From Thermohalobaculum sp050330995 (GTDB taxonomy: Bacteria; Pseudomonadota; Alphaproteobacteria; Rhodobacterales; Rhodobacteraceae), in NCBI GenBank assembly GCA_050330995.1, contig JBHJHI010000033.1, positions 1-64,000 on the forward strand: 64,000 bases of DNA, read 5' to 3'. The notes under the pieces were generated by a model, which did no database searches, was not told the origin of the DNA, and was given only the letters and a program-made list of their open reading frames with translations. A program made the position numbers and the translations under genes. Numbering within the stretch: the stretch's first letter is position 1; every line of letters starts with the position of its first letter. Below, in pieces: positions 28,689-36,780 of the stretch.

Positions 28689-30809
28689 ATGAACGAGCCC
28701 CGCACCCAGGACGCCCCCCCGCAGACCCAGGGCCTCGGCGCCACCCCCATCCTCGATATCGAGGACCTCAACATCTCGTTCTTTACCCGCAAGGGCGAGA
28801 TCCCGGCGGTGATGGACTTCTCCATGACCGTCATGCCCGGCGAGACCATGGGGCTCGTGGGCGAATCCGGCTGCGGCAAGTCCACCGTCTCGCTCGGGAT
28901 CATGCGCTACTTGGGTGGCAACGGGCGCATCACCGCCGGGCGCATCAAGTTCAAGGGCCGCGACATGGCCGAGATGTCGGAGGAGGAGCTCCGCCACATC
29001 CGCGGCCGCGAGATCTCGATGGTCTATCAGGAGCCGATGGCCTCGCTGAACCCGGCGCTCAAGATCGGCAAGCAACTGACCGAAGTGCTGACCATCCACG
29101 AGGACATCTCGCAGAAGGACGCGAAGCAGCGGGCGGCCGAGATGGTCGCCTCGGTGCGCCTGCCCGACCCCGAGCGGATCATGTCGGCCTACCCCCACCA
29201 GCTCTCGGGCGGGCAGCAGCAGCGCATCGTCATCGCCATGGCGCTGCTCTCGCGCCCGGCGCTGATGCTGCTCGACGAGCCGACCACCGCGCTCGACGTC
29301 ACCGTCGAGGCCGGCATCGTCGAACTCGTGAAGGACCTCGCGCGCGAGACCGGCACCTCGATGATCATCGTCAGCAACAACCTCGGGCTGATCCTGGAGA
29401 CCTGCGACCGCATCACCGTGATGTACTCGGGCGAGGCGGTCGAGGAAGGCGACCTGCACACCGTCTTCAACAGGATGCGCCACCCCTACACCAAGGGCCT
29501 CCTGCGCTCGATCCCGGTGCCGGGCGCGGACAAGTACGCCAAGCCCCTGGTCGCCATTCCGGGCCAGCTCCCCCTGCCCCACCAGCGCCCGCCCGGCTGC
29601 AACTTCGGCCCGCGCTGCGACCACTTCGTCGCCGGAAAATGCGACCAGGGCGAGATCAGGATGCACGAGGTCGGCGCGCCCGAGGAGCGTCACCGCTCGC
29701 GCTGCGTGAGGATCGACGAGATCGACTGGGCCGCCGACGCGGCCGACGCCGAGGTCGGCGAGCCGATCGTGCCCGGCGACACCGTGCTGAACGTCGAGGA
29801 CCTGAAGAAGCACTACGCCGTCTCGTCGGGCATGTTCGGCGGCGGCGACACCCGCGTGGTGCGCGCCAACGAGGGGCTGACCTTCGACGCCAAGGAGGCC
29901 GAGACCGTCGCGATCGTCGGCGAGTCCGGCTGCGGCAAGTCCACCTTCGCCAAGGTGCTGATGGGGCTCGAGACCGCGACCGAGGGCACGGTGACGCTCG
30001 GCAACACCGAGCTCGGCTCGATGCCGGTCGAGGCGCGCGGGCCGCGCACCGTCTCCCAGGTGCAGATGGTGTTCCAGAACCCGTTCGACACGCTGAACCC
30101 GTCGATGCGGGGCGGCGACCAGATCGTGCGCGTGCTGGAGATGTTCGAGATCGGCTCGGGCCGCGCCGACCGCTGGGAGCGGATGCTCGAACTCCTCGAT
30201 CTGGTGAAGCTGCCGCGCGAGTTCGCGACGCGCATGCCGCGCCAGCTCTCGGGCGGGCAGAAGCAGCGCATCGGCATCGCCCGCGCCTTCGCGGGGCGCC
30301 CGAAGCTGGTGGTCGCCGACGAGCCGGTCTCGGCGCTCGACGTCTCGGTGCAGGCCGCCGTCACCAAGCTGCTGACCGACATCCAGCGCGAGAGCCGCAC
30401 CACCATGCTGTTCATCAGCCACGACCTCGGCGTGGTGCGCTACCTCGCCGACCGCGTGGTGGTGATGTACCTCGGCGAGATCATGGAGCAGGGGCCGACC
30501 GAGGCGATCTTCGCGCCGCCCTACCACCCCTACACAGATGCGCTGCTCGCCGCCGTCCCCGTGGCCGACACCAACGTCCGCAAGCGGCAGGTGGTGCTGG
30601 AGGGCGAGCTGCCCTCGCCGCTGAACCGCCCCGTGGGCTGCCCGTTCCAGACGCGGTGCCCCTACGTGATGGAGGGGGTCTGCGACCAGCCGCTGCCCGA
30701 GCGGCGCTTCGCGGACGGGCACGTGATCCGCTGCCACCTGAGCGCCGCGCGGCTGGAAGCCATGGAGCCGGTGATCGTGGTGGAGGAAGCGGCGGAGCCG
30801 GCGGAGTAG
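28689..30809 (+). CDS. Peptide ABC transporter, fused double ATPase (DppD-DppF)
   Basis: A 706-residue protein holding two complete ABC domains, equivalent to DppD plus DppF. Domain 1 (about 20-340): Walker A GESGCGKST, signature LSGGQQQR, Walker B LMLLDEPTTALD. Domain 2 (about 365-690): GESGCGKST, LSGGQKQR, LVVADEPVSALD. Each ends with the cysteine-bearing peptide-transporter C-terminal extension (CNFGPRCDHF; CPFQTRCPYV), which in relatives binds an iron-sulfur cluster or structural site. Domain 1 lacks the switch histidine: its H-loop reads VSNNLG (Asn230) where domain 2 reads ISHDLG (His578). Start ATG 28689 follows GGAAGGAAGAAA. Confidence 0.95.
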   Translation: MNEPRTQDAPPQTQGLGATPILDIEDLNISFFTRKGEIPAVMDFSMTVMPGETMGLVGESGCGKSTVSLGIMRYLGGNGRITAGRIKFKGRDMAEMSEEELRHIRGREISMVYQEPMASLNPALKIGKQLTEVLTIHEDISQKDAKQRAAEMVASVRLPDPERIMSAYPHQLSGGQQQRIVIAMALLSRPALMLLDEPTTALDVTVEAGIVELVKDLARETGTSMIIVSNNLGLILETCDRITVMYSGEAVEEGDLHTVFNRMRHPYTKGLLRSIPVPGADKYAKPLVAIPGQLPLPHQRPPGCNFGPRCDHFVAGKCDQGEIRMHEVGAPEERHRSRCVRIDEIDWAADAADAEVGEPIVPGDTVLNVEDLKKHYAVSSGMFGGGDTRVVRANEGLTFDAKEAETVAIVGESGCGKSTFAKVLMGLETATEGTVTLGNTELGSMPVEARGPRTVSQVQMVFQNPFDTLNPSMRGGDQIVRVLEMFEIGSGRADRWERMLELLDLVKLPREFATRMPRQLSGGQKQRIGIARAFAGRPKLVVADEPVSALDVSVQAAVTKLLTDIQRESRTTMLFISHDLGVVRYLADRVVVMYLGEIMEQGPTEAIFAPPYHPYTDALLAAVPVADTNVRKRQVVLEGELPSPLNRPVGCPFQTRCPYVMEGVCDQPLPERRFADGHVIRCHLSAARLEAMEPVIVVEEAAEPAE

Positions 30810-30834
30810 CGCGCCCGACGCGGCCGAGAGAGGC

Positions 30835-30860
30835 GCCGGCCCCCGCTCGCGGGAGCCGGC
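30835..30860. terminator. Bidirectional hairpin between ABC operon and symporter gene
   Basis: GCCGGC at 30835-30840 pairs with GCCGGC at 30855-30860, and CCCGC pairs with GCGGG inside, around a TC loop with one internal mismatch. It lies 26 bases after the ATPase stop and just before the end of the convergent symporter gene. Confidence 0.5.
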
Positions 30861-30867
30861 CTTCGTC

Positions 30868-32508
30868 TCACCAGAAGAACAGGATCATCACCGCCGTCAC
30901 CGCCACCACCACGGGCGCGAGGACGAAGGGGCGCTGCCAGACGGGGAGGTCGGAGTAGTCCTCGCCGCGACCGCCGGCCCGCCAGGTGCACTTGTCGGCC
31001 CGTTCCTTCGATATCCGCCCGTCGTAGAACAGCGCGACCACCAGGAACACGATCGCGCTGAAGGCCACCATGATCCCGGCGTGGATCGTGAAGTGGAGCT
31101 GCAGGAACACGTCCGTCACCCAGTTGAACGCCTCGTTGCCCGGGCGCTGCTGAAGCTGATTGCCGTAGACCTGCGCGGCGACGAACAGCGCTATGCCGAC
31201 CAGGTGGCCGATCGCCAGCGTCAGCACCGCCGTCAGGCCGGCGCCGCCACGCCAGAACATGCCGAACAGGAAGATGACCACCACGGGCGGCACCGCGACG
31301 GAGAACGCCTGCTGGAGGTAGTTGAACAGCCCCGGGAAGTTCGCGATCTGCGGCGCCCAGGCGGCCGCGAGCGCCGTCAGCACGATCGTGCAGATCCGGC
31401 CGTAGAGGCTCATGCGCTCGGCCGAGATCTTGCGGTCCTCGCGCTGGACGAAGTCGTTCAGGATCAGCGTCGAGGACGAGTTCAGCGTGCTGTCGATCGA
31501 GGACATGATCGCCGCGATCAGGCCGGCGAGCACGAGGCCGGTCAGGCCGATGGGCAGCACCTCGCTGATGAGCGTCGGGAACACCTGGTCGCCGTTCTCC
31601 AGATCGGGGAACAGCTCGATCGCCATGGCGCCCGGCAGTACCATGATGAACAGCGGCAGGAGCTTCAGCGCACCGCCGAGCAGCGCGCCCCACTGCCCGT
31701 CGCGAACCGAGCGCGAGCCCAGGATACGCTGCGTGATGTACTGGTTGCAGGCCCAGTACCAGAAGCCGATGAAGGCGACGCCGGTGATGGTGCCGAGCCA
31801 GGGCACGCCCTCGCCGCCTATGGGGCGGATCAGCGACAGATGGCCGTCGGGGATCGAGGCCTTGGCCTCCGACCAGGAGTAGTTGAAGTTCGAGAACACG
31901 AGGATCGTGATGATGAGCGAGCCGATGATCAGCACCACGGTCTGGATCACGTCGGTGTATACCACCGCCGCCAGACCGCCCGCGGCAGTATAGATACCGG
32001 CGACCACCGCGAGTCCGACGCAGATTTGCCAGAGTTCGATGCCGGGGAAGAAGGTGCGCATCACCACGCCGCCGGCGTAGATACCGCCCGCGGTATCGAC
32101 CACCAGCGTCAGAATGATCGATACGGCAGAGAAATAGAGCCGGGCTGTTCTATTGAACCTGAGTTCCAGATATTCCGGCACTGTGGTGATCTTAGTGCGC
32201 AGATACACCGGAATATAGAACAGCGCCATGAACACCAGCACGAGACCGGCCATCCACTCGTAGTTCGAGACCGAGATGCCGGTCATGTAGGCGGCGCCCG
32301 CGAGACCGATCAGCGTGGTCGACGAGATGTTGGAGGCGAACAGCGAGCCGCCGATCTCGGGCCACTTGAGGCCGCGGCCGGCGAGGAACAGATCGTCGCC
32401 GGTCTGGATCTTGCGCGAGACGTAGAACCCGATGGCGAGGACAACGACGAAATAGGTCGCGATGATGACGTAGTCGATGATCGCGAGGTCGGCTCCATCT
32501 CCCTGCAT
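30868..32508 (-). CDS. Sodium/solute symporter (SSS/SGLT family)
   Basis: A 546-residue inner-membrane sodium-coupled transporter with about 13-14 helices. Family marks are DLFLAGRGLKWPEIGGSLFASNISSTTLIGLAG (residues about 38-70), the sodium-site region, DTAGGIYAGGVV, and AAVVYTDVIQTVVLIIGS near residue 185. It groups by eye with sugar/inositol-type SGLT members rather than proline or pantothenate ones; substrate unproven. Start ATG 32508 follows CGGGAGCGCC. It is divergent from the isovaleryl-CoA dehydrogenase gene and shares its control region. Confidence 0.92.
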   Translation of the reverse strand: MQGDGADLAIIDYVIIATYFVVVLAIGFYVSRKIQTGDDLFLAGRGLKWPEIGGSLFASNISSTTLIGLAGAAYMTGISVSNYEWMAGLVLVFMALFYIPVYLRTKITTVPEYLELRFNRTARLYFSAVSIILTLVVDTAGGIYAGGVVMRTFFPGIELWQICVGLAVVAGIYTAAGGLAAVVYTDVIQTVVLIIGSLIITILVFSNFNYSWSEAKASIPDGHLSLIRPIGGEGVPWLGTITGVAFIGFWYWACNQYITQRILGSRSVRDGQWGALLGGALKLLPLFIMVLPGAMAIELFPDLENGDQVFPTLISEVLPIGLTGLVLAGLIAAIMSSIDSTLNSSSTLILNDFVQREDRKISAERMSLYGRICTIVLTALAAAWAPQIANFPGLFNYLQQAFSVAVPPVVVIFLFGMFWRGGAGLTAVLTLAIGHLVGIALFVAAQVYGNQLQQRPGNEAFNWVTDVFLQLHFTIHAGIMVAFSAIVFLVVALFYDGRISKERADKCTWRAGGRGEDYSDLPVWQRPFVLAPVVVAVTAVMILFFW

Positions 32509-32590
32509 GGCGCTCCCGTTCTGGCTGCTTCTGTGAAACTGTGGGCAGGGTGTGAACAGATATTGCGCTCAACCGTTGCGTAATCTCGCC

Positions 32591-32646
32591 GAATTTTGCG
32601 AGTGCGAACACCTGTCGAGAATTTTGCGGGTGCGAACGCCGTTCGA
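32591..32646. repeat. Two 28-bp direct repeats in divergent promoter
   Basis: Copies at 32591-32618 and 32619-32646 agree at 24 of 28 positions, each beginning GAATTTTGCG and ending GTTCGA or GTCGA after a shared TGCGAAC core. They are adjacent and AT-richer than surroundings and lie between the symporter (minus) and isovaleryl-CoA dehydrogenase (plus), 110 bases before the latter. An operator for a dimeric regulator is likely but inferred. Confidence 0.7.
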
Positions 32647-32755
32647 GGTCGACACGGCGCCGCACCGAAGGCGCCATCGCCTCCGTGCCGGCGCCGGGCT
32701 AAAACACGACCCGGACGAAGCCGCGGCGGGCGCGGCCTGTCAGGGAGGAGACCCG

Positions 32756-33919
32756 ATGTTCGACGCCACCATGAAGTTCGGCCTCGGCGAGGACGTCGAG
32801 GCGCTGCAGGGCGCCGTGCGCCGCTTCGCCACCGAGCGGGTCGCGCCCTTGGCCGCGGAGACCGATCGCTCGAACGCCTTCCCGACGCACCTCTGGCGCG
32901 AGATGGGGGAGATGGGCCTCCTCGGCATCACGGTGTCCGAAGACGAAGGCGGCGCCGGCATGGGCTACCTCGCCCATACCGTCGCCATGGAGGAGATCAG
33001 CCGCGCCTCCGCCTCGATCGGGCTCAGCTACGGCGCGCACTCGAACCTCTGCGTCAACCAGATCAAGCTCAACGGCTCCGACGGGCAACGCGAGCGCTAC
33101 CTGCCGAAGCTGATCTCGGGCGAACACGTCGGCGCGCTCGCCATGTCCGAGCCCGGCGCGGGCTCGGACGTGGTCTCGATGAAGCTGCGCGCCGAGAAAC
33201 GCAACGACCGCTACATCCTCAACGGCTCCAAGTTCTGGATCACCAACGGCCCCGACGCCGACGTGTCCGTGGTCTACGCCAAGACCGATCCCGACGCCGG
33301 GCCGCGCGGCATCACCGCCTTCCTGATCGAGAAGGGCATGGCGGGGTTCTCGACGGCGCAGAAGCTCGACAAGCTCGGGATGCGCGGCTCCAACACCTGC
33401 GAACTGGTGTTCGAGGACTGCGAGGTGCCGTTCGACAACGTGCTCGGCGAGGAGGGCGGCGGTGTCGGCGTGCTGATGTCGGGGCTCGACTACGAGCGCG
33501 TGGTGCTCTCGGGCGGCCCGCTCGGCATCATGGCCGCCTGCCTGGACGTGGTCCTTCCTTACGTCCACGAGCGCGAGCAGTTCGGCCGCCCGATCGGCGA
33601 GTTCCAGCTCATGCAGGGCAAGCTCGCCGACATGTACACCGAGATGAACGCGTCCCGCGCCTACGTCTACGCGGTGGCCGCGGCCTGCGACCGGGGCGAG
33701 ACCACGCGCCAGGACGCGGCCGGGTGCCTGCTCTACGCCTCCGAGCGCGCGGTGCGCGTGGCGCTGGAGGCGATCCAGGCCTTGGGCGGCAACGGCTACA
33801 TCGACGACTACCCCACGGGACGGCTGCTCCGCGACGCCAAGCTCTACGAGATCGGCGCGGGCACGCAGGAGATCCGGCGGATGCTGATCGGGCGCGAGCT
33901 GTTCAAGGCGACCAGCTGA
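32756..33919 (+). CDS. ivd: Isovaleryl-CoA dehydrogenase
   Basis: A 387-residue FAD-dependent acyl-CoA dehydrogenase of leucine breakdown, oxidising isovaleryl-CoA to 3-methylcrotonyl-CoA. Supporting blocks are AMSEPGAGSDVVSMKLRAE, GSKFWITNGPDADV, LVFEDCEVPFDNVLGEEGGGV and LDYERVVLSGGPLGIM. Glu247 in the last block sits where isovaleryl-CoA dehydrogenase carries its catalytic base, unlike short-chain relatives that use a C-terminal Glu. The QLMQGKLADMYTEMN helix and C-terminal GAGTQEIRRMLIGREL are standard. Start ATG 32756 with AGGGAGGAG upstream. No other leucine-pathway gene is adjacent. Confidence 0.93.
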   Translation: MFDATMKFGLGEDVEALQGAVRRFATERVAPLAAETDRSNAFPTHLWREMGEMGLLGITVSEDEGGAGMGYLAHTVAMEEISRASASIGLSYGAHSNLCVNQIKLNGSDGQRERYLPKLISGEHVGALAMSEPGAGSDVVSMKLRAEKRNDRYILNGSKFWITNGPDADVSVVYAKTDPDAGPRGITAFLIEKGMAGFSTAQKLDKLGMRGSNTCELVFEDCEVPFDNVLGEEGGGVGVLMSGLDYERVVLSGGPLGIMAACLDVVLPYVHEREQFGRPIGEFQLMQGKLADMYTEMNASRAYVYAVAAACDRGETTRQDAAGCLLYASERAVRVALEAIQALGGNGYIDDYPTGRLLRDAKLYEIGAGTQEIRRMLIGRELFKATS

Positions 33920-33931
33920 CACCCATAAGGC

Positions 33932-34474
33932 TCAGCGCGGCGTGGCGAGCCAGGTCGGCCTGGGCGGCGGCATCGGCACACCACCGGCGCCGCCGGCCGG
34001 TACCGCCTCGTCGGGACCGAACGGCGCGAGCACCGCTTCGGGCAGCGACGCGCCGTCGCCGACGACGCGCGCCGAACCGGCCCTCGCCGCGACGGCGACG
34101 TAGTCCGCGCCCCCGCGCCAGCCGAGGGCGACCACCTGCTCGCCCGCGCCCAAGGAAGCGGCGAACAGCGCCGCACGCCCCGCCGTCACCGGACCGAAGC
34201 CGAGGTGGGCGATGCGCGGTTCGGCACGGCCCGCGACCAGCACCAGCGCTTCGGTCAGGCCCGTGCCCGGATCGGAGAGGCCGACGCGTACGCCCGTCGC
34301 CATCGGCGTCAGCACCAGCCCGAGCCCGCCCGCCGCCGGGGTGGTGGCGCGGGTGAATAGCCGTACCGCCTCGCGCAACGGATCGGGCACCATCGCCCGG
34401 GCCGGCCGCGGCAGCCCCGCCGCGGCGAGCCCCAAGGCGGTGAGGCGCATCAGGTCACGGCGCGACGGGGTCAT
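33932..34474 (-). CDS. Tat-exported small protein, weakly SoxY-like
   Basis: A 180-residue protein with a twin-arginine signal (SRRDLMRLTALGLAAAGLPRPARA), mature from about residue 28. The mature domain is a small beta-rich fold whose spacing (ALVLVAGRAEPRIAHLGFGPVTAGRAALFAASLGAGEQVVALGWRGGADYVAVA) resembles the SoxY sulfur-carrier immunoglobulin-like domain, but the SoxY C-terminal GGCGG swinging arm is absent and no SoxZ or other sox gene is near. The role is therefore unknown. Start ATG 34474 follows GCCGGAGAGTGCC. It ends 12 bases from the converging dehydrogenase gene. Confidence 0.65.
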   Translation of the reverse strand: MTPSRRDLMRLTALGLAAAGLPRPARAMVPDPLREAVRLFTRATTPAAGGLGLVLTPMATGVRVGLSDPGTGLTEALVLVAGRAEPRIAHLGFGPVTAGRAALFAASLGAGEQVVALGWRGGADYVAVAARAGSARVVGDGASLPEAVLAPFGPDEAVPAGGAGGVPMPPPRPTWLATPR

Positions 34475-34556
34475 GGCACTCTCCGGCGGTCCTCGACCCG
34501 TTCGAGCATAGCGTCGGCCCGCGGCGATGACACGCCCGGCGTGGACGGCCCCTCGC

Positions 34557-35801
34557 TCAGGCGAGCAGCGCCGCCTCGAACGGGAAGCGCGACAGCCGCT
34601 CGATGCCGGTCTCGGTCACGAGCACCTGCTCCTCAAGCTTGACGCCCTCGTGTCCGCCGTCCTCGCCGATATAGCTCTCGACGCAGATCACCATACCCGG
34701 CTCGATCACCCCGTCGTAGCCCGCGTCGGGGAAGTCGGCGCGGTGGTAGAGGTAGGGGTACTCCCCGGTCATGCCGCAGCCGTGCGCCGAGAGGTAGTAG
34801 CGGTTGGCGACGTAGCGCTCGGGGATGGTCCAGGCCGCCTCGGCGTAGTCGCGGAAGGTCAGGCCGGAGCGCAAGAGCGCGAGGTTGTGGTGCACCTGCT
34901 CGTGCGCGGTCTCGTAGAGATCGCGCTGCGCCCGTGTCGGCCGCGACGGCCCGGCGTGGAAGGTGCGCGAGAAGTCGGCGTAGTAGCCGTGGCAGCCGAC
35001 CACGTCGGTATCCAGCGCGATCAGCTCGTTCGCGCCGATCACCCGCGTGCCGGTCTCCTGGAACCAGGGGTTGGTGCGCGGCCCCGCGTTCAGGAGGCGG
35101 GTCTCGATGTAGTCACCGTCCTGGGCGATCACCGACTGGTGCAGCACCGACCACAGCTCGACCTCGGTCAGGCCGGGGCGGATCGCCTCGCGGAGCCGCC
35201 CGACCGCGACCTCGGTGGCGGCGAGCGAGGCGCGCACGCAGCGCATCTCCTCGGCCGACTTGATCGCGCGCGCCATCTCCACCGGCTCCTGCGCGTCCAC
35301 GAGCCGCAGGCCTTCGCCGGCGAGGGCGAGGGCGGTGCCGGCGTTCAGCCGCTCGACGCCGAGTGTGGCGCCGGGGCCGACCAGGTCCGCGAGCGTCGCG
35401 GCCATCTCGCGCGCCCAGGCCTTCTCGCGCTCCGCGATCGCGGGACCGGCGGCGACGTAGCTCGCGGTCGTGGCGGGGCGGACCTCGTCTATGGTCTCCA
35501 GACCCTCGGCCAGGTGCGCGCAGCCGGTGAACTCGTAGAGGATCGCCCGGTCGGCGGTCATCAGCAGATAGCGCGACGGCGCGTTCCTCGCCGAGAACAC
35601 CTGCATGTTCCGCGCCCCGGTAGCGTAGCGGATGTTGACCGGGTCGGAGAGGATCACGGCGGCGATGCCGCGGCGCGCCATCTCGGCGCGCACCCGGCCC
35701 TGGCGCCAGGCGCGCACCGCGACGAGATTTATGCCCTCGTCCGGCGCGCGGTCGAGCTGGGCGAGATCGGCGCGTTCGGCGTGCCAGTCGAGCATGGTCA
35801 T
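34557..35801 (-). CDS. M24-family (pita-bread fold) metalloenzyme, DddP-like
   Basis: A 414-residue cytoplasmic protein close to DddP, the DMSP lyase built on an M24 aminopeptidase fold. NIRYATGARNMQVFSA, IETRLLNAGPRTNPWFQE and the C-terminus match DddP strongly. The six metal ligands all align with a constant offset of 31 from DddP numbering as I remember it: Asp264, Asp266, Asp276, His340, Glu375, Glu390 (DddP 295, 297, 307, 371, 406, 421). Tyr335 matches Tyr366. But the proposed catalytic base Asp377 corresponds to Gly346 (HGCGMTGEYP). It may be a DddP-like enzyme with another substrate or an Xaa-Pro-type peptidase. Start ATG 35801 follows CGAGGAGGCC. Confidence 0.85.
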   Translation of the reverse strand: MTMLDWHAERADLAQLDRAPDEGINLVAVRAWRQGRVRAEMARRGIAAVILSDPVNIRYATGARNMQVFSARNAPSRYLLMTADRAILYEFTGCAHLAEGLETIDEVRPATTASYVAAGPAIAEREKAWAREMAATLADLVGPGATLGVERLNAGTALALAGEGLRLVDAQEPVEMARAIKSAEEMRCVRASLAATEVAVGRLREAIRPGLTEVELWSVLHQSVIAQDGDYIETRLLNAGPRTNPWFQETGTRVIGANELIALDTDVVGCHGYYADFSRTFHAGPSRPTRAQRDLYETAHEQVHHNLALLRSGLTFRDYAEAAWTIPERYVANRYYLSAHGCGMTGEYPYLYHRADFPDAGYDGVIEPGMVICVESYIGEDGGHEGVKLEEQVLVTETGIERLSRFPFEAALLA

Positions 35802-35983
35802 GGTCGGCCTCCTCGGCGGTGCGGCGCGCGAGGCTCGCACGTCGCACCGGGTCGAGGCCATCGCGATCGCGTCGCGGCGGCGTCGCGATCCGGACGGGTG
35901 AGCTGGCGCGGCGCGACGAGCACCGGCCGCATCCCCCGTGAGGGCGGGCCGCGTCCTGGCGCCTCGCCGCCGGAAGGCGGGTG

Positions 35984-36766
35984 TCAGCCGAAATCGCCCG
36001 AGACGTAGGCGCGGGTGCGCTCGTCCGAGGGCTCGTCGAAGATCTGCTGCGTGGGGCCGACCTCGACGATCTCGCCAAGGTGGAAGTGGGCGACGCGCTG
36101 CGAGGCGCGGCGCGCCTGCTCCATGTTGTGGGTGACGATCACCACCGTGTAGCGCTCGCGCAGCTCGAACATCAGCTCCTCGATGGTGTTGGTCGAGATC
36201 GGGTCGAGCGAGGAGCAGGGCTCGTCCATCAGGATCACTTCGGGCTCGTTGGCGATGCAGCGCGCGATGCAGAGCCTTTGCTGCTGGCCGCCCGAGAGCG
36301 CGGTGCCCGGCTGGCCGAGGATGTCCTTGACCTCGTTCCAGAGCCCGGCGCGCTCCAGCGAGGTCCGCACCACCTCGTCGAGGTGGTCGCGGTCGTCGAC
36401 CAGCCCGTGCAGCTTCGGCCCGAAGGCGACGTTGTCGTAGATCGACTTCGGGAACGGGTTGGGCGCCTGGGCGACCATGCCGATGCGAAGCCGCACCAGC
36501 ACCGGGTCGAGAGCGGGGTCGTAGATGTCCTGGCCGTCGAGGGTGATGCGCCCGGAGATGCGCGCGGCGTCGATCGTGTCGTTCATGCGGTTGAGGCAGC
36601 GCAGGAACGTCGACTTGCCGCAGCCAGAGGGCCCCATCAGCGCCAGGATCTCGTTCGGGCGCACGTCGAGGCTCGCGTCCTTGATGGCGTGGAAGTCGCC
36701 GTAGTGGACGTTGACGTCCTCCGCGCTCATCTTGGCGTCGGCGCCGGTCTCGTTTCGCTGGAGCAT
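35984..36766 (-). CDS. pstB: Phosphate ABC transporter ATPase PstB
   Basis: A 260-residue ATPase that powers high-affinity phosphate uptake. It shows Walker A MGPSGCGKST (about residues 48-57), NPFPKSIYDNVAFGP typical of PstB, signature LSGGQQQRLCIAR, Walker B ILMDEPCSSLDPIST and switch TVVIVTHNMEQARR. Start ATG 36766; an inner ATG (MSAEDVNV) is a possible alternative. It lies 14 bases after pstA. No phoU or phoB follows. Confidence 0.97.
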   Translation of the reverse strand: MLQRNETGADAKMSAEDVNVHYGDFHAIKDASLDVRPNEILALMGPSGCGKSTFLRCLNRMNDTIDAARISGRITLDGQDIYDPALDPVLVRLRIGMVAQAPNPFPKSIYDNVAFGPKLHGLVDDRDHLDEVVRTSLERAGLWNEVKDILGQPGTALSGGQQQRLCIARCIANEPEVILMDEPCSSLDPISTNTIEELMFELRERYTVVIVTHNMEQARRASQRVAHFHLGEIVEVGPTQQIFDEPSDERTRAYVSGDFG

Positions 36767-36780
36767 CGGGCCCTCCGGCC

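Noticed and set aside
33932..34474. Functional SoxY
   Set aside because: No GGCGG carrier motif and no SoxZ gene nearby.
34557..35801. Firm annotation as DMSP lyase DddP
   Set aside because: The reported catalytic Asp377 is Gly346 here, so only DddP-like is justified.
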